Notes under the pieces: generated by a model
What the model was told of the DNA's origin: nothing
Seen by the model: the letters and a program-made list of their open reading frames with translations, nothing else
Database searches by the model: none
Source of the DNA: Vespa crabro
Lineage: Eukaryota; Arthropoda; Insecta; Hymenoptera; Vespidae
NCBI RefSeq assembly: GCF_910589235.1
Contig: NC_060961.1
Span: 3,548,501-3,612,500 of the forward strand
Reading direction: 5' to 3'
Length of the DNA stretch: 64,000 nucleotides
Made by a program: the position numbers and the translations under genes
Shown here: positions 1 to 17,141 of the stretch, piece by piece
Layout of the letters: the number at the start of each line of letters is the position of its first letter
Position numbering within the stretch: the first letter of the stretch is position 1

Positions 1-438
1 ATGATTTGAACTTATCCTTTTCAAACTTGCGTAATATCGGTCACACTGTTCTTGATCTATTGGAGTAGTAATATCACCTTTTGAGAAGATAAGTTTCACT
101 TGATCACGAATATGTTGACTTAAATCTCTAAATAAAAAAATATATACAACATTTATATTATATGTAACAACAAAATTTAAGAAATATAAATACTTATTTA
201 CATGAGAATTATAATTTTAATATTATACCTAACCTATCAGTATCTATATGAACCAAATGATTTGAATAATTGAATAGATATAAATTACATTTTTCTTATC
301 AACATATATAAATATATATGTATATATATATATACAAATAAAAGATTTTTAATTTATATAAAATTACCTGCCAGGTTTTGATTTATCTAATGGCCAAGAT
401 TCTAATAATTTCATAAAATTCTTATAGTTACCAGCCAT
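1..438 (-). CDS. UQCC2: UQCC2, mitochondrial complex III assembly factor (partial, 5' end)
   Basis: Two exons read on the minus strand: 438-368 (ATG at 438) and 127 to the window edge. The donor is CAG|GTAA and the acceptor TTTAG; the AG+A junction codon gives Arg. The peptide begins MAGNYKNFMKLLESWPLDK and continues RDLSQHIRDQVKLIF and CDRYYASLKRISSNH. This matches the known N-terminal half of UQCC2 (MNF1), including the WP-D motif, the GRDL step and a C-D-x-x-Y-x-S-L run. UQCC2 is a mitochondrial matrix/nucleoid protein that, with UQCC1, stabilises newly made cytochrome b during complex III assembly. The C-terminal part lies outside the window. It is divergent with IPO5, with 630 bp between start codons. 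Confidence 0.85.
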
Positions 439-1068
439 GTTTTAACTTGCATAATAGCAATTCTCAATAATCCGTTCTTTCTTTCATGTATATGTATTAT
501 TACTTATAGGTTACAAAATTATAATTCAACCAGTATAATTGAGTAATATATTTTGATGCCGTATGAGACAGATTGGTAAAAACTTACATTTTTTTTCAAT
601 AAAATATCATATTACATATATTGATCGACCAATTGTTACTATTTACGTTTTATCTTTTACTTATAATTGGTACATTAAAATGCAACAACACGAATTTTCC
701 AATCACAGATAATATAACTAGTCATGTTTTTACTCGATATTAAAGTACTCAATAGTACCAATCTAATAAATAAAATGTTGAGCGTGTAGTCACATTTTCG
801 ACTCCCTAACATTATATATTTTCATAAATGATTATAAATTAATATAAAATTACCATTGGAAATCTTATACTTTCATGTATAAAAAAAAGAAAAAAAGAAA
901 AATGGAATAACTTGAAAATGATATACATGAAAAATCAAGTCTCCCAAGATGGAATCTAAATTTTCTAATGTTGGTAGAAAGAAGGGACATTTCTAACAGT
1001 CGATTTGGCACTTTCAAATGACGATCAAGTCATGTAAGCGTGCGTGGTGGTTCACTCGTTCGGCGACA
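439..1068. promoter_or_regulatory. Divergent promoter region between UQCC2 and IPO5
   Basis: About 630 bp separate the start codons of two head-to-head genes. The interval is AT-rich and has no convincing ORF of its own. The last 100 bp before the IPO5 ATG are less AT-rich. I see no TATA box I would defend. That it is a shared promoter is inferred from gene orientation only. Confidence 0.5.
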
Positions 1069-4000
1069 ATGGCGGCAGATCTGGAACAATTTCAACAGCT
1101 TTTAAACACACTTCTAAGCACGGATAACGATGCCCGAACGCAAGCGGAAGTATGTATATTGTATTCAATTTTATTTACGCATATAACAAATATATTTCCA
1201 AAAAGAAAAATGTACGAATTTCGATAATGATTCACTGATTACCCCTTGAGCACGTTGCCAACATGTCAGAGCTTAGCATGAATGATTTCTCATATCGCTA
1301 TCAACTTTTTAATGTCCACTTTTGTTAAATCTTAATTCATTATTACATTTACATCTAACAATAACATGTCTAAATTTGTATCAATAAGAATCGCCAGCCT
1401 CTTAGATGAATGCTAACAAGTGTTTGGAATAAGTTAATAAAAATCCAAAATGGTGTCGCGCGCGGCATTGCGTGCTTTGGTAAATCCTTTTATTCACTTT
1501 AATATATAATTTAACATGATTATGACAGAAATAATCAAAGGATACGTCGAAAGATCAAACTACATATATATTTTCCTAAATGTATATGATTAATGACGTG
1601 GATAAAAATATAGCATACCAAACGGCATAGAATTTTTGCTCAATCGTACATCCAATGTGCTTTCCCTCCCACATGCACCCTTATTTCCAGTTCCGGTATT
1701 TAAAAATCATTAATAAGAAAAATTAAATGAAATCAAATCTGTATACGTCCAGTTTAATATTTATTTTTTCTTCCTCCAAATTCCTCTCCCCTTAGATTTT
1801 GTTGGATTAAGTATTTACACATGCGTATACGTTGGTATGATTCATATCATTCCTTTTTCCATTTCCAAATTCAATCACGTGCGATCCGACAATCGATCCT
1901 TATCCATTAAAGGCAAACGATCTTTATTTTAAGTTCTATGTATTTTTCATTGGAATTATGTATTGAATAAAAGAGATCTGTATTATATTATAAAAATATT
2001 ATAACATTGTATTGTTTAACACAATTATACTATTTTTGTGTAATCATTTAAATTGTTAATTATGAAGCTTATTTAATTTTTTATTGTAACTAATGTAAAA
2101 TTATATGTTGTACTCAGATCATGCTTTATCAAAATATACAGCCAAAATTTAATTGTTTATGAATTAATTTTAGAAAGCATACAACAATCTTCCAGTGGAA
2201 ACTAAGGTGACATTTCTTTTGACATCCATTTGCAATGCTGCCCTTGCAGAAGAGATGCGTGCCATGGCTGCAGTGCTACTGCGTCGACTTTTTTCTTCTG
2301 AATTTATGGACTTTTATTCCAAGGTTATAACCATAAAAATATCTGCATGTTATTATATATAATTGTTTTTTTACATATCTATAATACCATTTTTTAAATC
2401 ATAAACGCATAAAAAATTTAGTTGATCAAATTATATGAAAGAAGCAAACTAAAATAGTTTCAAGCAAACTATATATTATGTTTGAAGTTAGTGCCAACAA
2501 GTATTGCCAATGATAAATATATTATCCATAGTTATCTTAAGTTAACTTTCTTAATAAAGACTTTATTTTACTTTATAATCTAAAATTTAAAAAAATGTTA
2601 ACATTCTCCTAAATCATTTTCTTTGTGTCATTGGTTTTCATTGTATGAAATAATTTTTGTCTTCAATTTAATAAGAATCAATAATACATTATATATTTTT
2701 ATATAAAAATTTCAACATTAAATTTCATTCAGATTCCTCCAGAGGCACAAGTACAGTTGAAAGAGCAAATTTTGTTATATGTTCAAAATGAACAAACAGA
2801 AACAATTCGCCGTAAAATATGTGAAGTTGCAGCTCAAGTTGCTCGTAATTTAATAGACGAAGATGGAAACAATCAATGGCCAGAATTTCTTCAGTTCCTA
2901 TTTCAATGTGCAAATAGTCCTTTACCAGCATTAAAGGAAAGTGCATTAAGAATGTTCACGTAAGTTCATTACTTTAAATTTTAAATTGGATTTTAAAATT
3001 CAAAAATTAAAGTAAATGAAAATATGTGTAACAGATCCGTCCCTGGTGTTTTTGGAAATCAACAAGCAAATTATCTTGATCTTATTAAACAAATGCTACA
3101 ACAATCAGTCATGGATACCACAAATAATGAGGTAAATAATTAGTTGATACAAATTTGGAAGATCGATACACGAGATACCAGGAATTCAGAATTTCTCGTC
3201 ACAAAATCTTCCAAAAAAAACCTGCCTTCTGATGACTGTAGCTTGTGAAGCTTTAATTTACAGACAGATACGGGGCATACATACATATGTGTTAATTCCT
3301 TACATAATTGCTTATATTTTTATTAATCAAAATAAAATTTTGTATTCATCACTAAATTAAATACATTTTTTGATCATACAGGTTAGATTCCAAGCAGTAA
3401 GAGCAATAGGAGCTTTCATAACTTTACATGATAAAGAAGAAAACATACAAAAACATTTTTCTGAACTTTTGCCTGTAGTTGTGCAAGTAACTGCTCAGTC
3501 TGTAGAAAAACAAACTGATGATTCTTTATTAAAAGTATTGATCGATTTAGCTGAGTCTACACCTAAATTTTTGAGACATCAATTAGAAAATATCATGGAA
3601 ATGTGTATGAAAATTTTTTTAAATGAAGAAATGGAAGACTCTTGGAGACAATTAGCTCTCGAAGTTTTAGTAACACTTGCAGAAACTGCACCAGCAATGG
3701 TTCGTAAAGTTGGCGGAAAATACATTGCAGCATTAGTACCTTTTGTTTTAAAAATGATGACAGACTTGGAAGAGGATGAAAAATGGAGTTTCTCTGATGA
3801 AATTATAGAAGAAGATAATGACAGTAATAACGTAGTAGCTGAAAGTGCTTTAGACAGATTAGCATGTGGTTTAGGCGGTAAAACCATGCTACCACAGATA
3901 GTGCAAAATATCCCTTCGATGTTGAGTAATACAGACTGGAAATACAGGTAAAATAGCAATGTCTAAAATTTATTTAAATATCAATTGATATTTCTTCTTT

Positions 4001-6940
4001 AAAAGAAGGCCACAGAATAGTCAGCGGTTATATATTTAATATAAGTAATCGCGTTACATCTGTGGCAAAGTAATCAATGAGATAACTCGTATTTCTATCT
4101 ATCGTTTTGATAGATAGAATTCGGATACTCTCATTGCATGTTCCTTTTAAGAGAGTTGATGTTAATAAAAAATTAACATCATAGAATTGGAACAAACATT
4201 TTTATCTTATTAAATTTATTAAATTATTGACAATGGAAATTTTTTATTTAGACATGCAGCTCTCATGGCTATATCTGCTGTTGGTGAGGGGTGCCACAAA
4301 CAAATGGAAGCTATATTGCCACAAATTATGGAAGGTGTTATACAATACTTGCAAGACCCTGTAAGTTGTTTTAGTTTAGAATATTCTAATTTATTGTAGA
4401 AAATAAAAAGCCATGAATGAAGTTAATAGTATCATTAAAATTATTAAAATGATGGTGTAACATTCTTGGCAGAATAATGGAAAAGTTAATATATGCATTC
4501 ATGTCATTGTTTTAATAACATGAATTTCATAATCTTGATTTTGAAGTTTCTGAGAGCTGATTGTTTTGAAACAAAGATAGTCATAGTGTTGAAACATACA
4601 AAAATATAATAAAAGTTATATTTTGTATTATTTTCGTTATACGATTTCTATCGCTTTTTTTTTTTTTTTTTTTTTTTTAGCATCCCCGTGTCAGATATGC
4701 AGCTTGTAATGCAGTAGGACAAATGTCAACAGACTTCGCTCCTACGTTTGAAAAAAAATTCCATGATAAAGTTATACCTGGATTACTTATGGTATTGGAT
4801 GATAATGCAAATCCTAGAGTACAGGCTCATGCAGGAGCTGCATTAGTAAATTTTAGTGAGGACTGTCCGAAACATATACTAACTCGATATCTTGATGCTA
4901 TTATGGCAAAACTTGAATCGACACTCACTGCTAAATTTCAAGAATTAGTAGAGAAGGGTACTAAACTTGTTTTGGAACAAGTTGTTACAACTATTGCTTC
5001 TGTTGCCGATACGTGCGAAGAGCAATTTGTCACTTATTATGACAGATTAATGCCTTGTCTAAAATATATTGTTCAAAATGCAACTTTACCAGAACACAAA
5101 ATGCTTAGAGGAAAAACAATCGAATGTGTCAGTCTCATAGGTGTGGCTGTTGGTCCAGAAAAATTCATTGCCGACGCTAATGAAGTAATGGAGATGTTCT
5201 TAAAAACACACTCGGAAGATCTTCCTGATGATGATCCCCAAACAAGTTATTTAATTTCTGCTTGGGTTCGTATTTGTAGAATACTTGGAAAACAATTTGA
5301 ACAATACTTGCCTTTAGTAATGGGCCCTGTCTTACGTACTGCGGCAATGAAACCAGATGTTGCATTATTAGACAATGAAGATATGCAAGGTATAGAAGGG
5401 GATCTTGACTGGCAGTTCGTTTCTCTCGGAGAACAACAAAATTTCGGCATTAAAACTGCTGGTCTAGAGGACAAAGCATCTGCATGTGAAATGTTGGTTT
5501 GTTATGCACGTCAATTAAAAGAAGGCTTTGCGGATTATGCTGAAGAGGTAGTGCGACTTATGGTTCCTATGTTAAAATTCTATTTTCACGATGGTGTTCG
5601 TACCGCAGCCGCATCAAGTTTACCATGCCTTCTTGATTGTGTAAAAATCAAAGGGCCACAATATTTACAAGGAATGTGGGCTTATATATATCCTGATTTA
5701 CTAAAAGCTATCGACACAGAACCAGAATCTGTAGTACTGTTAGAATTGTTATATTCTCTGGCCAAATGTATAGAAACTTTGGGAGATGGTTGTTTGGGTG
5801 TTCAACCTATGGCAGAACTTTCACGTATTTTGGACAAATTACTCAACGAGCACTTTGAAAGAGCAGTAGCTCGATTAGAAAAACGAAAAGATGAAGATTA
5901 TGACGAAGTAGTCGAAGAACAACTTGAAGATGAAGATAACGAAGATATATACACTTTGAGTAAAATAGCAGATATTTTACACGCTCTTTTTACTACACAT
6001 AAATCAAAAATTTTCCCATTCTTTGATCAAATTTGTGGACACTTCGTAAAATTATTAAACCCTGATAGATCTTGGTCGGATCACCAGTGGGCTTTGTGTG
6101 TTTTTGATGATGTAATAGAATTCGGAGGGCCTGAGTGTGCGAAATATCAAGAATTCTTTTTACGGCCAATGATTCAATATGTGTCAGATAAATCTGCTGA
6201 AGTTAGACAAGCTGCAGCATATGGTTGTGGAGTTTTAGGACAGTTTGGAGGAGAAGCATTTGCTCAAGCATGTGCAGAAGCATTACCAAGGTTAATGGAA
6301 GTTATCAATGATCCAGAATCTAGATCACCGGAAAATGTTAATCCTACAGAAAATGCTATTTCAGCAGTAACAAAAATTCTTAAATATAATAACACAGCTA
6401 TTAACGTAGATGAGATTCTTCCACACTGGTGAATATAATTTTACATGAATAAAAAAAAAAAAAAAAAGAAAAACAAATTAGAACTAATACAAAATTTTTC
6501 AATTGCAATAATCTTTATTAATACGTTTTAGGTTGTCTTGGCTGCCGGTTATAGAGGATGAAGATGAAGCTCCTCATGTTTATGGATATTTATGTGATTT
6601 GATTGAAGCCAATCATTTAGTAGTTTTAGGACCAAATAATGCAAATCTACCTAAATTAATAAGTTTCTTTGCTGAAGCCCTTTACAGAGATGCTGTGCCT
6701 ACAGACGACCCGGTTATGGCCAGGATTCTTAATATCGTTAGACAAATTCAGGTACAAAATAACATTGATATTAATAACAAAAAATTTTACTTATTGATAA
6801 ATAGATAGATAGGTAAAATAATCATCATTATAATATTGTTTCAGAACAACGAATCTGTGTTCCAAGCATGTATAAATGCTTTAACGACAGATCAACAACA
6901 GGCACTGAGTGAGGCACTCAGTGTACAGACTACCAATTAG
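1069..6940 (+). CDS. IPO5: Importin-5 / karyopherin beta-3
   Basis: Nine exons: 1069-1149, 2174-2323, 2733-2959, 3035-3131, 3382-3947, 4252-4360, 4681-6428, 6532-6751, 6845-6940. All phases agree and give 1097 aa, the length of human IPO5. The product is a HEAT-repeat importin-beta that carries ribosomal proteins, histones and other cargo into the nucleus and releases them on RanGTP binding. Recognisable blocks are [70 protein letters not shown] and [15 protein letters not shown]. The start is the ATG at 1069 (MAADLEQF), not the upstream in-frame ATG at 1018, because homologues begin MAA..EQ. Acidic linkers (around EEDNDSNN and EDEDNEDIY) match the family. Exon 7 alone encodes over half of the protein. 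Intron 1 is about 1 kb. Confidence 0.97.
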
Positions 6941-8202
6941 CCCCTTGCTTTCGTCGTTAAATTTCTAACACTTTAGTGTAAAGAAAACAAAAAATAAAAA
7001 AAACACCATACTCGCGTTAAGGTACCCTTATTATGGGAAAATTACCGAGATTTTAGGTAGCTAGATTGTACCTATGGGATTTTCGCTCCAGCCTAATTAT
7101 CAACAAACAGACAGGTATATTAACTGTTTAGCGCATTATTAGTAATCTACTTATTGTTGATTGTATATTTCAGCATCATCAAATTCTTTAACGATATCAA
7201 TTTTAGTATTCGGGATTGTTGCAAAATCAAATCGTTAAGTCGATAATTTTATTCACTGCTGACCGATGCAGTATATTAATATACGTGATAAATATACTAA
7301 TGTAAAGGTCACAACTATGAAAGAACTCGCACTGACGAATTTGAAGAAAAAAAAAATTTCTATTAATACTCTTCCATGATAATTGTATAACGATATTAAT
7401 CTGATGTATATACACAGGATCTTCTTTTACTAATCTTTTTGTGTCTGTTATAATTATATATTATATAAAAAGAAGACATAAATAAGGCAGATAGAGAGCT
7501 ACTAAAATTTTTGGAATATTCTCTAATATTGAGAATTGAGTGATGTTAAATCTGTAAAAGGAAAATGTAGCTTTATAAATCAAATAGTGTTTACGAACAC
7601 TAACACAGTTTTGTTATGCGAATGTAATTATAAGAAATACGATGTTTTTGTCACTGCGATCTCGCACATTTCTTTATTGCATCTATAGTTCTGGAACTGC
7701 ACGCCGGTTCTTTCGGCAGAACGATACATCTTATTAAAATATATAAAAATAGACTGGAAGAAAGCAACACACATCGCTTTGAGATAACGTCGTGACATTG
7801 TGATTTAGATATTTTTATTATTAAATAAACAGTAAATATTATTTAATGATAATATCGATAATATTGCAGTGTTGAGGTTGGATCGAACTGTATACGAATG
7901 CCTTTCGAATGAAACATTATGTTATTGATCAATTAACTAGATCTACTACAAAATTAAATTTCAATGAAAAAAAGAAACTATACTTAAAAAGATTATATAA
8001 ACAAAATATTCCTTTTTTTGTTTACTAATTGGAACTTAAGTAACAACACTGCGTATATTTTATAGTCGATTAATGGTTCTGTGACCATATTTATGTGTTT
8101 TATTCCTCTTTTTTTATTATTATTTTTTTTTTCTTTTTATAATTTAACAAAACATAGTACTGTTAAGACATTACGTTTCCTTTCATTACAGATTAAAAAA
8201 AA

Positions 8203-8233
<31 letters not shown>

Positions 8234-8753
8234 CTAAACTAAGGATTGTGAACAGAGACGTTATGCAAAAATGACTGAGTGAAAAATAGTGTTAAACTCC
8301 CTGTTCTTGTTGCTATTTATTTATATACTATAAATCCTGTAATATGTATTATTACATTAAAATTTGCGATGGAAAATATACTATGAAGAAATTTGTGAGT
8401 AGTTATAACGTAAACGCTCCAAACGATGACATTCTTTTTATTATTAACGCGCGAAATAATAGTGGTAATGGTCAAACGTTTATGTGTAAATACAACAAAG
8501 TATATAAATATCTAACAAGTATATAGGGTCGAATTATTTGATTATAAATATGAATGATCTATGGCAAGCATTGCCTTAAACAAGATTTTACGTAGATCAA
8601 GTCACGATTTTAATACAACGCATAATGATTGTAAAATTTATCAAAAACGATAAAAGAGACCGCTTATGCGTTACATAACAACAAAAAGAGGAATAAAAAA
8701 AATGGATACGTAAGAAATATATATCTATAATTCTTATTATATATATATGTGTA

Positions 8754-8806
<53 letters not shown>

Positions 8807-8900
8807 GTATATATATAGAGATTATTTTAAAGTTATTATTAAGTAAAAATAAACTTCAGCTTTATAATCGTTCGTTTCTTTTCCCTACCGTTATCTGCGA
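6941..8900 (+). other. IPO5 3' UTR and downstream AT-rich DNA
   Basis: No coding signal. A first AATAAA-type signal is near 6990, and others follow near 7825 and 8850, so IPO5 may have several 3' ends. Poly(A) runs lie at 8193-8219 and a (TA)n tract at about 8736-8818. Small open frames here (for example at 8344) are low-complexity and lack codon structure. Confidence 0.5.
8736..8818. repeat. (TA)n microsatellite
   Basis: Almost uninterrupted TA dinucleotides with a few TG variants; length-variable class of sequence. Confidence 0.9.
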
Positions 8901-9982
8901 TATCAATGAAATTTAAAAGAGCCAAATAAAAATGAAATACGGACGATTAGTTATTAGATCTTATTTTTGATTCTATATATATGCATTGCATTTAAATTAT
9001 TTAAAATAATATAAAGTATAAGTATTTCTATAGATTGTAAAATTTTATTTTACATTTCATCATACTACTTCGTAAAAATTTTACATGATAAAAAGAATTA
9101 ATGACTTTATAAAATATGAGCTCTAATTACATTTGTAATAATATAACACGGATATTCGGATACTGTAAAGAAATTTTAATTTGTATCAATCGTTGCATAA
9201 GTTATTACAGTCATTTTGAATTACGATGTATCGTTTTGCAGGTACACGGCCAGTTCAAAACAATTATAAACATCTGACTCTAATGTGTACTTATATACAC
9301 ATATACATATACATAAACATAAACTGTGCAACACGAGTACTTATATGTACTTCGTGATTTGATGCTGGCATCATATCAAATTGTGCAATATTACACACAC
9401 ACACATACACATATATGTACCTATAAAACAATTCTTGTAACGAACTCATTTTTTAAACGCATATAATAATAATTGCGTATATATCAATCAAATTTCTGCA
9501 TAAAAGTACCGAGCAAAAGATGGATATAAATGGAAAAAAAAAGAAAAACTCTCCAAATTAAAATTACGTAAGGTTATATTGTGACTAAATATAAAAAAGC
9601 ACCTAATCATGTATATATATATAATTAACTGGAATTTTAAATATTTTTTATTAAGTATAAATACATACTCGTAACATATAAGAAAAAAAACAGAGAATAT
9701 CTTCTTTCTTCAAATTTTAAAAATACTATATAATCGTCGATAATACAAATGATTAATGATGCAAATAATACAAGTTTTTAGTAGGTATATAAACAAAAGA
9801 AAAAGTTGATACACGGTTGTGGAATTTTTTTAGGTGTCAAAATTCAACACAATACTTCACGCTATATATATATTCACATTAATAAAATTACATTAATTAA
9901 TTATTTAATATATTCACTTAAGCGATGAATATATGTATAAATAATATGAATAAATACGCACACACACACACACACATATAAC

Positions 9983-10015
<33 letters not shown>

Positions 10016-10300
10016 TATATATATATATGCTTTTTATTTCACAAAAAACGAACGGTAAGATAAAAAATATTTTTTAATTGAATAATAACGAAATAAAAAA
10101 TAACAAAAGTATAAATTAAAAGAGTTACGTGAAGAAGCGATAAAAAAAAAAAGAGAAAAGCAGTATGACATTAAGAAGGATCGAATGAGAATAAGAACTT
10201 AATTTTTAGCATTCTTTATCATCTAATTATAATAGAAAAAAACGTTCTACGTAATGAATTAGAAATCTAGACTTCAAACAGACGATAATATTAAAAATAG
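8901..10300. other. AT-rich intergenic DNA, no gene seen
   Basis: Low-complexity AT-rich sequence. It includes a compound (CA)n/(TA)n tract at about 9958-10028. I see no conserved protein motif and no RNA gene. Confidence 0.5.
9958..10028. repeat. Compound (CA)n-(TA)n microsatellite
   Basis: A CA run passes into a TA run, then a short CA and a second TA run, all within about 70 bp. Confidence 0.85.
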
Positions 10301-10329
10301 AAAGATATAAGAAATTCATAAAGCAATTG

Positions 10330-10802
10330 ATTTTATCGGGCGATGATCTTTTCCGTTTAAATTCGTAGACGAGCGCACATGGAATTCTACGTTCATGACG
10401 TATACGATCATCCGATCTTACGTCATCGTTATTCCCTTCTCCGACCGCAAAAGAGCAAGCGAGAGAAAAGATAAAGAAAGACGGAATGTATCGTGTTGCT
10501 GTAGCACGCGTCGACAGTCGATAGAAGTATGCGAATGAAGTTTCTTATGTGCGATCGTAAATTTTTCGGCTAAAGTCGATAACGCCGGACAATTTTTAAA
10601 GGAAAATTATTATTATCAAGGACAATAGATATTTGACAGTGCTTACGCATTAACATTTGACTTTACTTTGATCTGGTAAAAAAGTTTAATTCAATACAAC
10701 AACGCATGCTCGACCCATAGAAACCCCAAAAGCGCAAGTGGTGATATTCGTCACCAGAGTTCGTGGCAAAGTTCTTGATAAAGTTCGCGGCTACTTTCGA
10801 AA
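10330..10802 (+). promoter_or_regulatory. GC-richer block with paired CRE-like sites; possible distal promoter/5' exon of PCYT1
   Basis: This stretch stands out from the flanking AT-rich DNA by base composition. It holds TGACGTA (10396-10402) and its exact reverse complement TACGTCA (10419-10425), both CREB/ATF-type half sites, 16 bp apart. A small perfect hairpin (TGGTGA..TCACCA) lies near 10740. The block ends at AAAG|GTAATA (10802/10803), which could be a splice donor joining to the acceptor at 14270. Assignment to PCYT1 is an inference from position; a separate noncoding gene is equally possible. Confidence 0.3.
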
Positions 10803-11325
10803 GGTAATACGAAAAATCCTTTTTCTCATATGGCATCGAAATTTATCGCAAAAAAAAAAAACGTATTTTAAATGTGTTTGACGAAATGAAATAATATCGA
10901 ATTAAATATACTTTATCAGTTATTATCAAAGGATATCTATTTTATTTTTATACTTTAGATTAAAAAAAAAATTTTTTTTAATTATATGATTTGCTATTAT
11001 TATTATATAGAAATCAATTCGAATTAAAAATCATACGATCTCCTGCGATTAATTCCAGATAAAGAAGCCAGGAATATTCAAATCAACACGATCTCGCATT
11101 CATAATAATAACGGTTTATTTTATCAGCGAATCATAAATGTTATATTTAGATAACCTACGAAAAATTATGAGGGTTGTTCTTTTTTTAAATCGTATTCAA
11201 CAAAATTTGAGATTATAGGAAAATTAGGTTATTATTACTATGGAGTCAGTTTAAGACAATAACATTGTGTATTAATAAATAAAGCACTGATTATTTGCCA
11301 AACTAGAGCGTTATATTTTGATTCG

Positions 11326-11358
<33 letters not shown>

Positions 11359-12325
11359 GCGACTTTCGAAGAACAGCATATTCTAATTGATTGATAAGCT
11401 ACTATTATGCATAAATTATAGTCGATAGAATAAAAGAATTCGTTACAAAATAAATTCTAGAATATGTTACATACATTGGTGAATTCGAAACAGTTTAAAT
11501 AAAACTATGATATTTCTTTATAGCTAGTAACTAGTAATAAACAATGATAATTTAATCTAATGCAATGATAATGCATGTTACGTATAATGTTTTCAAAAGT
11601 TGATTTTATGCATAATTCTTTAACTTTAATCGATCTCAAGTAAAAATCAAATCTTTCCTATGTCCAACATAGCCAAAATGTAAAAGAACATAAACAAATG
11701 ATATTTCACGTAGAATTATATAGGTTGGCGCAATGATTTCGTGAAAAAAGGGTTAATCTTGTTAAAAAGAACGCACCTGTATTGTGTTCGTGTGCATGTG
11801 TATATATATATATATATATATACATGCATATATATATATATACATCATACATACATATATATGGGCGTGGTTAATGTGCAAGTTTAAATATTACTTTTGC
11901 CAATTAATTTATCTACATATTATTTTTTATTATGTCCAAAGTAGCAATGGTTTATCACTGGTTTGATAATATTAAAATATTTCAAATGATATTAATTATA
12001 AAAATAAATTTCATCTTCGAGAACATCAAGTAACATATAAATGCAGTCACGAAAATAACTTTTTTCATTGTATACACTTTTTATGAATTGAAAAAAGGAG
12101 AAGCAAAAAGAAAGAAAGTAAATATTGAGACTAAATAAAACCAGGCCGGCTTGATATGCTCTTTCGATCACGTGACACCATTTGTATCATCGGCAAATGA
12201 TATCTACATTCCTAAGCAAGGATGTAATTTCACTCATTACGCTCCGCTTCACAAAATGTCTGTTTTGCGTTGTAAAAAAAAGACTATCTTATAGATATCA
12301 TAGAGCAATGTAGTTAATGATAATC

Positions 12326-12364
<39 letters not shown>

Positions 12365-14270
12365 GTATTATATGTATAAATATCTCCACATATTTTTAAA
12401 TGTTACTTTCTTTCTATGTTATGTTTTTTTTTCTCTATCAGTAAATTCTAATATTAATGAATAAACAAATATTTTATCTGGATTGAAACATTTCAAGTTT
12501 CTAATATCTGCATAGAGTGAGAGAAAGAGAGTATCTGCTAAACAGTACTTTGTTTTACGACTCCGCCCCCCCCCCTCTATAGGTTCACAGTACCGTTATT
12601 CCGCCCCTGTCTCAAACGACGAATATTTCGTTGTATATGTATATACTTCTACACAAGCGTTGTTACTGGCGTCTGCTAGGTCAGCTGTTGATCTATGATG
12701 GAGCAACAATAAAATTGGAACTCAAAAATTCCATTAAAAAATACAAAAATTTCGATGAATCACGTAACAAGTATTAGTGGCAATCCTTTTTGATAATATA
12801 CTCGAAGAAATTGTTTTTGAACATTTCACGTTTTCTAAAAATTTTGCGTACATAGTCAAAATTCATCGGACACAAGAAATTACGAGACGGAAAATTAGGG
12901 CGTGAAAAGGTTAGTATACTTATATACATACAAATTTTCGTTGTTTTTGACGAGGCTGAATTGTGATCATTGAAAAAATTCTATGCGATAATCATAAAAT
13001 ACAATACATAACCGTTAAATATGCAAGCATTATAGCTATCTTTCAATGTGCTGCTACTGCATTGTTCTTTTATTTCTAACGGTTTGATTTTGATTTTCAT
13101 TCGTTTTCCTTGAAGTTAAGCGTTATATTTGTATCATTAAAATTGTATATGTATAGCTTTAAAAATTATTCTAAATAGAAAATATAAAAGAAACATATTT
13201 TGATAACATCTTAGTCATTTTAGAATTCATGCTGATTCATTGATATAGAATCTTTTTATTATAGCAAAATGAATAATTGTTTTATATGATATGTAAAGCC
13301 TATCATCAAAGCAAATCTATGTTGTTCTTTTGCATCATGGGTTTATGTCTGTATGAAATTATTTATAATATTATATATATATGTTCTTGTAAAAAATATA
13401 ATCCTGTAGTTCATAAATCTATATTTAACAGATATAAGTATATTTATAATTGGTCGCAAAATTATTCAGTCATTTTTTTTAAATGGTATAATTATTTCTA
13501 TGTACAACAGAACAAGAAACTTTGAAATTATAAGTAGAGATATTAATGTGCTATATATACGAAGCATAATTTAAAAGATATTTTTTTTTTTTCTATTTTT
13601 CTTCTACAGCGATAAAAAAATATAAAGAAAGTCTTTTCAGTTTTTGTCAAGTATATTTATTTTCTATAAAAGTTTTTGATAAAAAATATTTTAAATTGCC
13701 CATACTATATTTTGTATTCCTATTATAATAAAAAAATATTGTTTATTTCTTTTCATTTTTCACATACTTCGTATAGCACACTAATTTTTCTATATCTAAA
13801 ATTTTTTCTATACTTAAAAGAAAAATTATTCAATTTGAAAAAACGTAAGATTTGTTGTAACACTGTATATATATAAATTTTAAATAAATTCAACATATTA
13901 GATATATTTTCCAGTGGTGTTACTATACATATTCATGGCTCTCCTTTTTGTGTACGAATTTATTTGTGCACAGAATATAATATATAAAGTGTCCTGCATG
14001 TGTGCACAGGTATGCCATTATGTAAACAACTCAATTATAGATAGAAACATACATATATGTTTTATATAGATTAAATATATATTTACACATATATTTTTGT
14101 ATGTAACACAGCTTTGTATGTAACATGTACTAGTAGATTTTTTTTCATTTACTATTCTTAATAAGTTTAAAATTAATATGGCTTTATCATTATAATTTCT
14201 TATTAATTCATATACATTTTAAAAATATTATATATAATTTATACATGGATGTATGTTTAATTAATTTTAG
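10803..14270. other. AT-rich stretch upstream of PCYT1, no coding gene seen
   Basis: Contains poly(A) (about 11330-11357), (TA)n at 11800-11865 and 12332-12360, and a short GC-richer patch at 12545-12700 ending near a possible donor AAAG|GTTAGT at 12910. Several 60-80-codon open frames (13277, 13676) are made of Y/I/K/F from AT-rich DNA and look like noise. It probably is the 5' intron or promoter of PCYT1. Confidence 0.4.
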
Positions 14271-14313
14271 TGTAAAGGACACTTCATGGGTTTAAATTTA
14301 TTATTATAAAATC

Positions 14314-17141
<2,828 letters not shown>

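Noticed and set aside
13277..13876. Two frames rich in Tyr, Ile, Lys and Phe before PCYT1
   Set aside because: Typical of stop-poor AT-rich DNA; no splice partners or motifs.
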